64,000 nt of DNA, from NCBI RefSeq assembly GCF_018736045.1, contig NZ_CP076132.1, positions 2,651,501-2,715,500 on the forward strand, given 5' to 3'. Below the pieces are notes generated by a model. The model was not told the DNA's origin and did not search any database. It saw only the letters and a program-made list of their open reading frames with translations. Position 1 is the stretch's first letter. Every line of letters begins with the position of its first letter. The DNA is from Flammeovirga yaeyamensis. GTDB lineage: Bacteria; Bacteroidota; Bacteroidia; Cytophagales; Flammeovirgaceae. The position numbers were made by a program, and so were the translations under genes. Positions 17,964 through 25,806 of this stretch are shown here, in pieces.

Positions 17964-20375
17964 ATGTCAAGAAACCTTTTAATTGTCGAGTCACCTGCAA
18001 AGGCAAAGACAATAGAAAAATACTTAGGCGAAGGATATACAGTAAGATCAAGCTACGGACACGTTCGAGATTTAAAGAAAGGTAACGATGCCATTGATGT
18101 TGAAAAAGACTTTTTGCCCATTTATGAAGTACAGTCTGATAAAAAAGATGTAATTCGTGAGCTTAAAAAATTAACTAAGGAAGCAGAAACTGTATGGTTA
18201 GCGACCGATGATGACCGCGAGGGGGAGGCTATTTCTTGGCATTTACAAGAGGCACTCAATTTAAAAAATAAAGACACTAAAAGAATTGTCTTTAGGGAAA
18301 TTACTAAAACTGCGATTCAATCTGCGATACAAAAGCCTCGTACTATTGATATTGATTTAGTTAATGCTCAACAAGCTAGAAGAATTCTTGACCGTTTAGT
18401 AGGTTTTGAATTATCTCCAGTACTTTGGAAAAAAATTCAAAGAGGCCTTTCAGCAGGTAGAGTTCAAAGTGTAGCCGCTCGTCTCGTTGTTGAAAGAGAA
18501 AGAGAAATAGAAGGCTTTAAACCAAAAGACTATTATAGAGTAGTTGCTAATTTTGATTTAGGTAATAATAAATCATTAGAAGCTGAGCTGAATACAAAGT
18601 TTAATACTAAGGAAGAAGCAGAGAAATTTTTAAATGATTGCTTGGGTGATGATTTCAAAATTTCTGATATCAAAACACGTCCAGGTAAAAAATCTCCGGC
18701 ACCTCCATTTACTACTTCCACTTTACAACAGGAAGCGAGTAGAAAACTAGGTTACTCAGTGGCTTCTACTATGTCTATTGCTCAACGATTATATGAAGCT
18801 GGACATATTACTTATATGCGTACCGATTCATTAAATCTATCTCAAGAAGCTATTCAATCAGCTACAGAAGAGATTGCAAATGTTTATGGTGATGCATATG
18901 TTCAAGAAAGACATTTCAAAACTTCTAATAAAGGAGCACAAGAAGCTCACGAAGCCATTAGACCTACTAATTTTAAAAACCACAAATTAAAATTAGAAGA
19001 TAATAGAGAGGCTAGATTATATGATTTGATCTGGAAACGTGCAGTTGCTTCTCAAATGTCTGATGCTCAATTAGAAAGGACTACTGCAGAAATTACTACT
19101 CCAAAAAGAACTGAGAAGTTTACCGCTAAAGGGGAAGTAATTAAGTTTGAAGGTTTCTTAAAGGCATATATCGAATCGAATGACGATGATGATATTGAAG
19201 AGGATGAAACTACAAAAGGTATGTTACCTCCTTTGAATGTTGGTCAAGATTTGCCTATCAATGTAATTAATGCTACTCAAAGATTTACTAGACCAGCTGC
19301 TAGATATACTGAAGCAAGCTTAGTAAAAACTTTGGAAGAAAAAGGGATTGGTCGTCCATCAACTTATGCTCCTACAATTTCAACTATTCAAAAAAGAGAA
19401 TATGTGATTAAGGAAGCTAGAGATGGAAAAGAAAGAGCTTATAATCAATTAACTCTTTCAGCTGGCGAAATCGTAAGCAAGGACCTTAACGAAACTTATG
19501 GTGCTGAAAAAGGAAAGTTATTCCCTACAAATATGGGAATGGTGGTAAATGATTTCCTTGTAAAGCATTTCCCTAAAGTTGTGGATTATTCTTTTACAGC
19601 AAATGTAGAGGAACAATTTGATGAAATTGCTCATGGAAATATGGAGTGGCAAAATATGCTGAAAAACTTCTATACTCCATTCCATGAAAATGTAGTTGAT
19701 ACAGAGGAAAATGCTGATAGAGCAGAGGCACATGCTGAAAGAGAATTAGGTATTGATCCTCAATCAGGAAAAAGAGTCATTACTCGTTTGGGTAGATTTG
19801 GTCCTATTGTTCAAATTGGTGAGCAAGACGATGAGGAAAAGAAGTTTGCATCATTAAGAAAAGGTCAATACTTAGAGTCTATTACTCTAGAAGATGCCCT
19901 TGAGCTATTTAAATTACCTAGAACTCTTGGTAAATTTGAAGATAAAGTAGTAGTTGCAGCCATTGGTCGTTTTGGACCTTATATTCGACACGATGGTAAA
20001 TTTGTTTCTTTAGGTAAAGAATATGCTCCAGAAACAGTTGAATTAGATACTGCAATTGAGCTGATTTTAGCTAAAAGAGAAGCAGATGCTAAGAAGCTGA
20101 TCAAAACATTTGAAGAAGAAGAAAACCTTCAATTATTAAATGGTCGTTGGGGTGCTTATATTTCTTACAATAAGGCAAATATTAAAATCCCTAAAGAGTT
20201 AAAGGAAAAGGCTGCTGAATTAACTTATGAAGAAGTTAAGAAAATCATAGAAGAGGCACCTACTCCTAAAACTAGAGGTAAAGCTGCTGCTAAGAAAGAG
20301 ACAGCAGCAAAGAAAACCACCGCCACAAAAAAGAAAGCTCCCGCTAAAAAGAAGACAGCGGCGAAGAAAAAATAA
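17964..20375 (+). CDS. topA: DNA topoisomerase I with a lysine/alanine tail
   Basis: TopA relaxes negative supercoils. The 803-residue enzyme has the Toprim domain (IVESPAKAKTIEKYLG at 7-22, acidic TDDDREGE at 81-88), the helix-rich core and the active-site tyrosine Y284 in HITYMRTDS, plus AHEAIRPT. After residue about 590 there are repeated topoisomerase C-terminal modules (RLGRFGPIVQIG, AIGRFGPYIRHDG, NGRWGAYISYN) in place of the four-cysteine zinc ribbons of E. coli TopA. The last about 35 residues are almost only K, A and T, like a histone H1 tail, and could bind DNA non-specifically. It is followed by a strong terminator. Confidence 0.96.
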   Translation: MSRNLLIVESPAKAKTIEKYLGEGYTVRSSYGHVRDLKKGNDAIDVEKDFLPIYEVQSDKKDVIRELKKLTKEAETVWLATDDDREGEAISWHLQEALNLKNKDTKRIVFREITKTAIQSAIQKPRTIDIDLVNAQQARRILDRLVGFELSPVLWKKIQRGLSAGRVQSVAARLVVEREREIEGFKPKDYYRVVANFDLGNNKSLEAELNTKFNTKEEAEKFLNDCLGDDFKISDIKTRPGKKSPAPPFTTSTLQQEASRKLGYSVASTMSIAQRLYEAGHITYMRTDSLNLSQEAIQSATEEIANVYGDAYVQERHFKTSNKGAQEAHEAIRPTNFKNHKLKLEDNREARLYDLIWKRAVASQMSDAQLERTTAEITTPKRTEKFTAKGEVIKFEGFLKAYIESNDDDDIEEDETTKGMLPPLNVGQDLPINVINATQRFTRPAARYTEASLVKTLEEKGIGRPSTYAPTISTIQKREYVIKEARDGKERAYNQLTLSAGEIVSKDLNETYGAEKGKLFPTNMGMVVNDFLVKHFPKVVDYSFTANVEEQFDEIAHGNMEWQNMLKNFYTPFHENVVDTEENADRAEAHAERELGIDPQSGKRVITRLGRFGPIVQIGEQDDEEKKFASLRKGQYLESITLEDALELFKLPRTLGKFEDKVVVAAIGRFGPYIRHDGKFVSLGKEYAPETVELDTAIELILAKREADAKKLIKTFEEEENLQLLNGRWGAYISYNKANIKIPKELKEKAAELTYEEVKKIIEEAPTPKTRGKAAAKKETAAKKTTATKKKAPAKKKTAAKKK

Positions 20376-20382
20376 TCGACAA

Positions 20383-20417
20383 ACACGCTTAATTTTCATT
20401 AAGCGTGTTTTTTTTAT
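20383..20417 (+). terminator. Terminator of topA
   Basis: A perfect 11-bp stem (20383-20393 with 20400-20410) with a 6-nt loop is followed by a run of eight or more T residues. Confidence 0.93.
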
Positions 20418-20653
20418 TTCAAAAAAACTTAAAATTCTTTTTGCCTAAATAAATATTAATGCCTTAATAATTGAAATTTAACCGATTATTAGGTTAAAAG
20501 GGTAATTATTATTTTGAATATTCGCATAAGCAAATTTGACTTTTGTTTTATTTTATTTAGAATTGTATTACCAAACTGTAATGATGAAGGTCATTGCGTT
20601 TAAAATATAGCAATACACTAAACAAACTTGTGCACCCAAAAGGGGAAAATGTC

Positions 20654-21844
20654 ATGAATATTCACGAATACCAAGCAAAAAGTATTCTTCAAGAATACGG
20701 TGTTAAAGTTCCAGTAGGATACGTAGCTGAAACTGCAGATGAAGCTGTAGAAGCTGCTAAAAAACTTAACGAAGAAACAGGTACTAACTTTTGGGTGGTA
20801 AAAGCTCAAATCCACGCAGGTGGTCGCGGTAAAGGTGGCGGAGTTAAGGTTGCCAAAAGCTTAGAAGAAGTTAAAACACTTTCTGAGCAAATTATCGGAA
20901 TGCAATTAGTTACTCCTCAAACTGGACCTGAAGGCAAGAAGGTAAATAAAGTGATGATTCAACAAGATGTATACTATCCTGGTGAGTCTGAAATCAAAGA
21001 ATATTACATTTCTGTTCTTTTAAACAGAGCTACTGGTAAAAACATGATCATGTACTCTCCAGAAGGAGGTATGGACATCGAAGAAGTAGCTGAAAAAACT
21101 CCTGAGAAAATCTTCCATGAAGAAGTTGATCCAGGTTTAGGTATCCAAGGTTTCCAAGCAAGAAGAATTGCTTTCAACCTAGGTACTTCAGGTAAATCAT
21201 TCAAAGAGATGGTAAAATTCGTTACAGCATTGTACAATGCTTACGTAGGTACTGACTCTGAAATGTTTGAAATCAACCCTGTATTTAAAACTTCTGATGA
21301 CCAAGTAATGGCAGTTGATGCAAAAGTAGGTATCGACGATAACGCTTTATACCGTCATAAAGATATCGCTTCAATGCGTGATATCTCAGAAGAAGATCCT
21401 ACTGAAGTAGAAGCAGGTGAATCTGGTCTTAACTATGTAAAACTTGACGGTAACGTTGGTTGTATGGTAAACGGAGCAGGTCTTGCAATGGCTACTATGG
21501 ATATGATTAAGCTTTCTGGTGGCGATCCAGCAAACTTCCTTGATGTTGGGGGTGGAGCTAACGCTAAAACAGTAGAAGCAGGATTTAGAATCATTCTTAA
21601 AGATCCTAACGTTAAAGCTATCCTTATCAATGTATTCGGTGGTATCGTAAGATGTGATCGTGTAGCAAATGGAGTTGTTGAAGCTTACAAAAACATTGGT
21701 GACATTCAAGTACCAATTATTGTTCGTCTTCAAGGAACAAATGCTGAAGAGGGAGCTAAGATTATCGACGAATCAGGTCTTAAAGTAGTATCAGCGATTA
21801 CTTTATCTGAGGCGGCTGAAAAAGTAAAAAATGCTTTAGCATAA
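20654..21844 (+). CDS. sucC: Succinyl-CoA synthetase beta subunit (ADP-forming)
   Basis: SucC is the ATP-grasp subunit that, with SucD, converts succinyl-CoA to succinate with substrate-level phosphorylation. I chose the ATG at 20654 ([20 protein letters not shown]), the family's standard beginning, giving 396 residues; 20 further open codons upstream are not conserved in type. Visible features are [17 protein letters not shown] (nucleotide-binding), FEINPVF, and [18 protein letters not shown] near the C-terminus. The partner sucD is not adjacent; a terminator follows sucC and then comes lpxK. Confidence 0.96.
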   Translation: MNIHEYQAKSILQEYGVKVPVGYVAETADEAVEAAKKLNEETGTNFWVVKAQIHAGGRGKGGGVKVAKSLEEVKTLSEQIIGMQLVTPQTGPEGKKVNKVMIQQDVYYPGESEIKEYYISVLLNRATGKNMIMYSPEGGMDIEEVAEKTPEKIFHEEVDPGLGIQGFQARRIAFNLGTSGKSFKEMVKFVTALYNAYVGTDSEMFEINPVFKTSDDQVMAVDAKVGIDDNALYRHKDIASMRDISEEDPTEVEAGESGLNYVKLDGNVGCMVNGAGLAMATMDMIKLSGGDPANFLDVGGGANAKTVEAGFRIILKDPNVKAILINVFGGIVRCDRVANGVVEAYKNIGDIQVPIIVRLQGTNAEEGAKIIDESGLKVVSAITLSEAAEKVKNALA

Positions 21845-21871
21845 ATAATATTATAAGACAATAGTCTTTGA

Positions 21872-21907
21872 AGCAGTTGAAAGCGTATGTTTTCAACTGC
21901 TTTTTTT
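21872..21907 (+). terminator. Terminator of sucC
   Basis: A perfect 11-bp stem (21872-21882 with 21891-21901) with an 8-nt loop runs into seven T residues, ending 11 nt before lpxK. Confidence 0.92.
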
Positions 21908-21918
21908 ATCTTTGAATT

Positions 21919-22926
21919 ATGGAATTCTTATTAAAACCACTTTCAAAAATTTATGATGCAATTACGCATCAAAGAAATAAGTCATACGATTCAAAGCCAT
22001 TTAAAACCTTTAAGTTCGATATCCCGATGATCAATGTTGGGAATTTATCTGTTGGAGGTACTGGCAAAACACCTTTTGTTGAATTTTTAATACAAAAATA
22101 TCAGGAAGAATATAATGTAGGTGTTCTTAGCAGAGGTTATGGTAGAAAAACTAAAGGACCAATTAAAGCAGACCAAGAAGCGACATCAAAATCTATTGGA
22201 GATGAACCGATGCAATATCATTCTAAATATGATAAAGTAGAAGTAGTTGTAGCTGAAGAAAGAGTTTTTGGAGTTCCACTTTTTGAAAATACAGATTTAG
22301 TTCTTTTGGATGATGCTTTTCAGCATAGAGGAATTCACCGAGATGTAAACATCATGCTCTCTGATTATAATGCTCCATTTTTTGATGATCATGTTTTACC
22401 ATACGGGCGCCTAAGAGAAAGAAGAGAAGGAGCTAACAGAGCGGATATTATTATTTTCACGAAATGTCCTGAAACTCTAGATGTTGAAACAAAAAAGAAT
22501 TATACAGAAAAAGCTAAAAATTATAGTAATGCAGAAGTATTTTTTACATCCATAAAATATGATAAAGCGTATTTTTTAAAAGACAATACTGAAGTTAAAA
22601 TACCTTCGAAAATTAATCTGCTCACTTCTATTGCAAATCCAAAGCCACTAATAGAACATCTTGAAAAGATAAATATCAGTGTAGATCATCATTTCAAATT
22701 TAGAGATCATTATTCTTTTACCGAGAAAACGATTGCTAGGGTAGAATCAGAAAGTAAAATAAATAATATATTAATTACTGAAAAGGATGCCGCAAAACTG
22801 AAATCCTTAACCAAAGAATCAAATTTTAATTATTTTGTTCTTCCTATCACTCCTCATGTTCTATTTGATGATGAGGATAGTATGATGAATAAAATTAACT
22901 CTATATTGAAAAAGGCAAATGATTAA
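21919..22926 (+). CDS. lpxK: Tetraacyldisaccharide 4'-kinase
   Basis: LpxK phosphorylates the 4' position of the lipid A precursor at the inner membrane. The 335-residue protein begins with an amphipathic/hydrophobic segment (LLKPLSKIYDAITHQRN), then NVGNLSVGGTGKTPFVEFLI with the Walker A loop (45-51), VLSRGYGRKTKG, and LVLLDDAFQHRGIHRDVNIML (Walker B). Length and motif order are normal. Its TAA overlaps the TAA of the convergent gene through the shared bases TTAA, with no terminator between. Confidence 0.95.
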   Translation: MEFLLKPLSKIYDAITHQRNKSYDSKPFKTFKFDIPMINVGNLSVGGTGKTPFVEFLIQKYQEEYNVGVLSRGYGRKTKGPIKADQEATSKSIGDEPMQYHSKYDKVEVVVAEERVFGVPLFENTDLVLLDDAFQHRGIHRDVNIMLSDYNAPFFDDHVLPYGRLRERREGANRADIIIFTKCPETLDVETKKNYTEKAKNYSNAEVFFTSIKYDKAYFLKDNTEVKIPSKINLLTSIANPKPLIEHLEKINISVDHHFKFRDHYSFTEKTIARVESESKINNILITEKDAAKLKSLTKESNFNYFVLPITPHVLFDDEDSMMNKINSILKKAND

Positions 22927-23585
22927 CCACTATAAGGTTGCCATTTGTTTTCATTCCAATTCAAAACCTCTAGTGGTTTAAACTTCTTTTTGTAATCGTA
23001 AAAAGAGGGGATATCATAGGAGTAGCCATGATAGTAATAGATAAAATCATTAGCCAAACCAAATTGTATTTCTAAGAGCATAGTTAGTAGTCCCAAGCTA
23101 TATTTAGAATAGTTTGGGTCGTACATACCATATATTGATGACAATGATTGTTCTCCCATCCCTATATAGCTAATAGCAATAGTTTTTGTGTTATCAAAAA
23201 CTCTTAACTCGTATATTTTTGTCGGTGTATTTTGAGTATTTGTTTTTGATAAGAAGTCATAAATTGAATTAGGGATATTATCTACAAATTTCTGCTTATG
23301 GATATCAAATAATTCATTAGTAGTCTCATCAATAGTAACTTTATCAATCGAACAAGTAAATGATTTTGCTTTATTTAAAATTTTCTTTTGAGATTTACTC
23401 AAAGAAAAATTAATTAAAGGAATACGAAGAGGAAGGACATTGCAAACTTTATCTTGATGAAAATTAATATTGTAACGAAAGAAATTTTCTCCAAAATGTC
23501 GGTATCCAGCAGCCAATAAATAATCGTATTGAGATGGGGTAACGTAGCTTTTAATAAAATCGTCTACAATATATTGAATCTTCAT
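22923..23585 (-). CDS. Arginyl-tRNA--protein transferase-like protein (ATE/Bpt C-terminal type)
   Basis: The 220-residue protein resembles the aminoacyl-transferase (GNAT-fold) domain of the ATE1/Bpt family, which conjugates arginine, leucine or other residues to the N-termini of proteins in the N-degron pathway. Matching features are GYRHFGENFFRY, LPLRIPLINFSLSKSQKKIL (compare R-[VI]-P-v-x-x-F-x-x-[SN]-R-S-Q in the family) and YYYHGYSYDIPSFYDYKKKFKPLEVL near the end. The conserved N-terminal cysteine segments of classic members (Cys-Ser/Gly-Tyr-Leu and the CxxC-type cluster) are missing: the equivalent part has only one cysteine. Activity as a transferase is therefore uncertain. Confidence 0.7.
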   Translation of the reverse strand: MKIQYIVDDFIKSYVTPSQYDYLLAAGYRHFGENFFRYNINFHQDKVCNVLPLRIPLINFSLSKSQKKILNKAKSFTCSIDKVTIDETTNELFDIHKQKFVDNIPNSIYDFLSKTNTQNTPTKIYELRVFDNTKTIAISYIGMGEQSLSSIYGMYDPNYSKYSLGLLTMLLEIQFGLANDFIYYYHGYSYDIPSFYDYKKKFKPLEVLNWNENKWQPYSG

Positions 23586-23722
23586 ATTACAAATCTGGCT
23601 AATTAATCAGGTTAAATCAAAAACAATTTATTTAATTTTACGCTTATTAAAAAAAATAGGCAGATACATTAAAGTTGTTTAAAACAATTCAACAATTAAT
23701 AGATCTCCATCGATTTTATTAA

Positions 23723-23730
23723 TAACTTTG
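23723..23730 (+). promoter_or_regulatory. Possible -7 box of nuoI
   Basis: TAACTTTG matches TAnnTTTG and lies 24 nt before the nuoI ATG. No TTG is found at the proper upstream distance. Confidence 0.45.
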
Positions 23731-23754
23731 TAAGAAATAAAATAATTTTTTTGA

Positions 23755-24426
23755 ATGATAAAAAAGATAGGAGCAAATAGTTCGTATTTTGGAAATATAA
23801 CAGAAGCAATACAAACGTCAATTCATGGATTAAAACTATCTATTATCCACTTAAAAAATGCATTATCTAAACGTAGAATTGGTAATGATTCATTTAAGAA
23901 GGATGGATATTTTGATCCTGAAAGTTCTATGGTAACGCTAAAGTACCCTGAAGAAACTTTACCAGTACCTGATAATGGTCGCTATAAACTCGATCTCGAA
24001 ATAGATGATTGTATTGTTTGTGATAAATGTGCTAAGGTTTGTCCAGTTGACTGTATTGAGATTGATCCAATTTTATCTCAAGATGTCATTGGAGAGACAT
24101 CAGATGGAACAGCTAAAAGAATATATGCTGCAAAATTTGATATTGATATGGCTAAATGTTGTTTCTGTGGGCTTTGTACATATGTATGTCCAACAGAGTG
24201 TTTGACAATGACTAAATCATATGATTTTAGTGAGTTAGACATGAGGGAACTTACTTATAGTTTTGCAGAAATGTCAGAAGAAGAAGTCACTGCAAAAAAA
24301 GTTCTTTTTGAAGAAGCACAGGAGAAGAAGAAAGCTGAGAAATTAAAAAAAGATGCTGAACAATCTTCTAAACCTTCTACATCAGCTAGGCCAAAATTTT
24401 CACCAAAAGTTATTAAGAAAAAATGA
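23755..24426 (+). CDS. nuoI: NADH-quinone oxidoreductase subunit I-like ferredoxin
   Basis: The 223-residue protein carries two 4Fe-4S motifs typical of NuoI, C-x2-C-x2-C-x3-CP at C86-C96 and at C135-C145, separated by a loop ending in YAAKFDID. The N-terminal helix (ITEAIQTSIHGLKLSIIHLKNAL) fits the amphipathic helix with which NuoI sits on the membrane arm. A basic C-terminal tail (KPSTSARPKFSPKVIKKK) follows. The stop overlaps the start of nuoJ. Other complex I genes do not flank the pair, which is unusual. Confidence 0.88.
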   Translation: MIKKIGANSSYFGNITEAIQTSIHGLKLSIIHLKNALSKRRIGNDSFKKDGYFDPESSMVTLKYPEETLPVPDNGRYKLDLEIDDCIVCDKCAKVCPVDCIEIDPILSQDVIGETSDGTAKRIYAAKFDIDMAKCCFCGLCTYVCPTECLTMTKSYDFSELDMRELTYSFAEMSEEEVTAKKVLFEEAQEKKKAEKLKKDAEQSSKPSTSARPKFSPKVIKKK

Positions 24427-24929
24427 TAGAAATAATCTTCTATTTTTTGATTACTGTGATTTTTGTATCATCAGTAGCTTTATTCTTTACAAAAAAAGTA
24501 ATTTATAATGCTGCATATTTATTATTCTCACTTTTAAGTGTCGCAGGACTCTTTGTAATTACAGCATCAGATTTTCTTGCTATCACTCAAGTGATGATAT
24601 ACATAGGTGGAGTTCTCGTTTTATTGTTATTTGGTATCATGTATACTAAAAATAAAAATGAGGAAGGAGTAGTCAGTGGATCAAAACGAATGCTTTTAGG
24701 AATTGTGTTAGGCATTGCCATTTTTTCAATACTCACTATGGGAATCTTGGAAGAAAAGGTAATAACGATTACAGATGTTCCTGATCAAAGTATTGTTTCA
24801 GTATTAGGTGATCAGTTCATGACTAATCATATTTTTTCATTTGAACTTACAGCCGTATTGTTATTAGTAGTTTTGATAGGAGCAGTATTTATTACAACGA
24901 AAGCAGAGAAAACAATAGATCACAAATAA
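24423..24929 (+). CDS. nuoJ: NADH-quinone oxidoreductase subunit J
   Basis: The 168-residue membrane protein has five likely membrane helices: residues 2-21, 27-47, 52-74, 86-105 and 142-160. The sequence VIYNAAYLLFSLLSVAGLFVI and the segment TQVMIYIGGVLVLLLFGIMYT are characteristic of NuoJ/ND6 in the proton-pumping membrane arm. Translation is coupled to nuoI (4-base ATGA overlap). nuoK, which normally follows directly, is absent; the next gene is greA. Confidence 0.9.
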   Translation: MIEIIFYFLITVIFVSSVALFFTKKVIYNAAYLLFSLLSVAGLFVITASDFLAITQVMIYIGGVLVLLLFGIMYTKNKNEEGVVSGSKRMLLGIVLGIAIFSILTMGILEEKVITITDVPDQSIVSVLGDQFMTNHIFSFELTAVLLLVVLIGAVFITTKAEKTIDHK

Positions 24930-24957
24930 AAAATTTTATATATTAATATACTAGAAG

Positions 24958-24965
24958 TATATTTG
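24958..24965 (+). promoter_or_regulatory. Probable -7 box of greA
   Basis: TATATTTG is a full match to TAnnTTTG, about 70 nt before the greA start. Transcription would begin near 24972, ahead of a terminator-like hairpin in the leader. Confidence 0.5.
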
Positions 24966-24986
24966 TATTCTAAGAAATAAATAAAC

Positions 24987-25016
24987 AACGGTCTAATTTC
25001 ATATTGGATCGTTTTT
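24987..25016 (+). terminator. Terminator-like hairpin in the greA leader / after nuoJ
   Basis: An 8-bp stem with two G-U pairs (24987-24994 with 25006-25013) around an 11-nt loop is followed by TTTTTC. It lies 57 nt after the nuoJ stop and 22 nt before the greA ATG, downstream of a likely greA -7 box. It could end nuoIJ transcripts, attenuate greA, or both. Confidence 0.6.
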
Positions 25017-25035
25017 CATTATAAACGTATTGAAC

Positions 25036-25506
25036 ATGTCAAAGACAACTTTTTATACACAAGAAGGTCTTCAGAATTTAACTGACGAGCTTAACGAATT
25101 AAAAACTAAAGGCCGTGCAGATATTGCAAAACAAATTGCAGAAGCAACAGATAAAGGAGATTTGAGTGAAAATGCAGAATATGATGCAGCCAAAGACGCT
25201 CAAGGTCATTTAGAAGCTAAAATTGCTGAATTAACTAATTTGGTCGCTAATGCAAGAGTAATTGATGAATCAAAATTAGATACATCTAAAGTAGGTATTT
25301 TATCTAATGTAAAAATCAAAGCACCAACTGGAGCAGAGATGACTTATACATTAGTATCTGCAAAAGAAGCTAATGTTAGAGAAAATAAAATATCAGTAGA
25401 TTCTCCAATTGCTCAAGGTTTAATGGGTAAAAAAGTAGGGGAGATAGCTGAAGTAAAAACTCCAAGAGGAATTATGAAGTTTGAAATCTTAGATATTTCA
25501 CTTTAA
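25036..25506 (+). CDS. greA: Transcription elongation factor GreA
   Basis: GreA enters the RNA polymerase secondary channel and stimulates cleavage of backtracked RNA. I use ATG 25036 (MSKTTFYTQEG), giving 156 residues; a TTG two codons upstream is unlikely. The N-terminal coiled coil carries the acidic tip DLSENAEYDAAKD (about 42-54); the C-terminal FKBP-like domain ends GIMKFEILDI. The leader contains a terminator-like hairpin, and a very strong terminator follows. Confidence 0.96.
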   Translation: MSKTTFYTQEGLQNLTDELNELKTKGRADIAKQIAEATDKGDLSENAEYDAAKDAQGHLEAKIAELTNLVANARVIDESKLDTSKVGILSNVKIKAPTGAEMTYTLVSAKEANVRENKISVDSPIAQGLMGKKVGEIAEVKTPRGIMKFEILDISL

Positions 25507-25514
25507 AAATAGAT

Positions 25515-25528
25515 TAGCGGAAACGCTA
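25515..25528 (+). other. Small hairpin with GAAA tetraloop after greA
   Basis: A 5-bp stem (TAGCG with CGCTA) closes on GAAA, a stable GNRA tetraloop, 9 nt after the greA stop and 14 nt before the terminator stem. It may stabilise the 3' end of the greA mRNA. Confidence 0.5.
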
Positions 25529-25542
25529 GTTATACCATGTAG

Positions 25543-25574
25543 AAAAGCGAATGTGAAGGCATTCGCTTTTTTTT
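25543..25574 (+). terminator. Terminator of greA
   Basis: An 11-bp perfect stem (25543-25553 with 25560-25570) with a 6-nt loop is followed by a run of eight T residues. Confidence 0.94.
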
Positions 25575-25806
25575 GTTTTTACAGTGTTATTGATTCAATT
25601 ATAATAATATTTTCACTCATTAATCATTATTAACAAACCAATAAGGATTAAACGATCATTAAAACCCTGATTTTAAGTACGTAAAGTAACAGTTTATCAA
25701 AATCATCCTTTTAACAATATTTTAGTCACCATTCTAACTCTAATATATACGTAAAATCGCAATGTGTTTTAGATAAAAATTCAAACTTATAAATTGTGTT
25801 AGTCCT

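Larger units (their letters stand above)
25507..25806. other. 300-nt intergenic region between greA and the carboxyltransferase gene
   Basis: The first 70 nt hold two hairpins (listed separately). The remaining about 230 nt are AT-rich with no coding-like frame, no tRNA-like fold and no convincing TTG/TAnnTTTG pair, although the promoter of the next gene must lie here. Confidence 0.5.

Noticed and set aside
20641-20653. Shine-Dalgarno site before sucC (AAAAGGGGAAAA)
   Set aside because: A purine run is present, but Bacteroidota rarely use SD sequences and neighbouring genes show none; it was used only as mild support for the ATG at 20654.
25030-25035. TTG start two codons before the greA ATG
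   Set aside because: The ATG at 25036 gives the usual GreA N-terminus and length.
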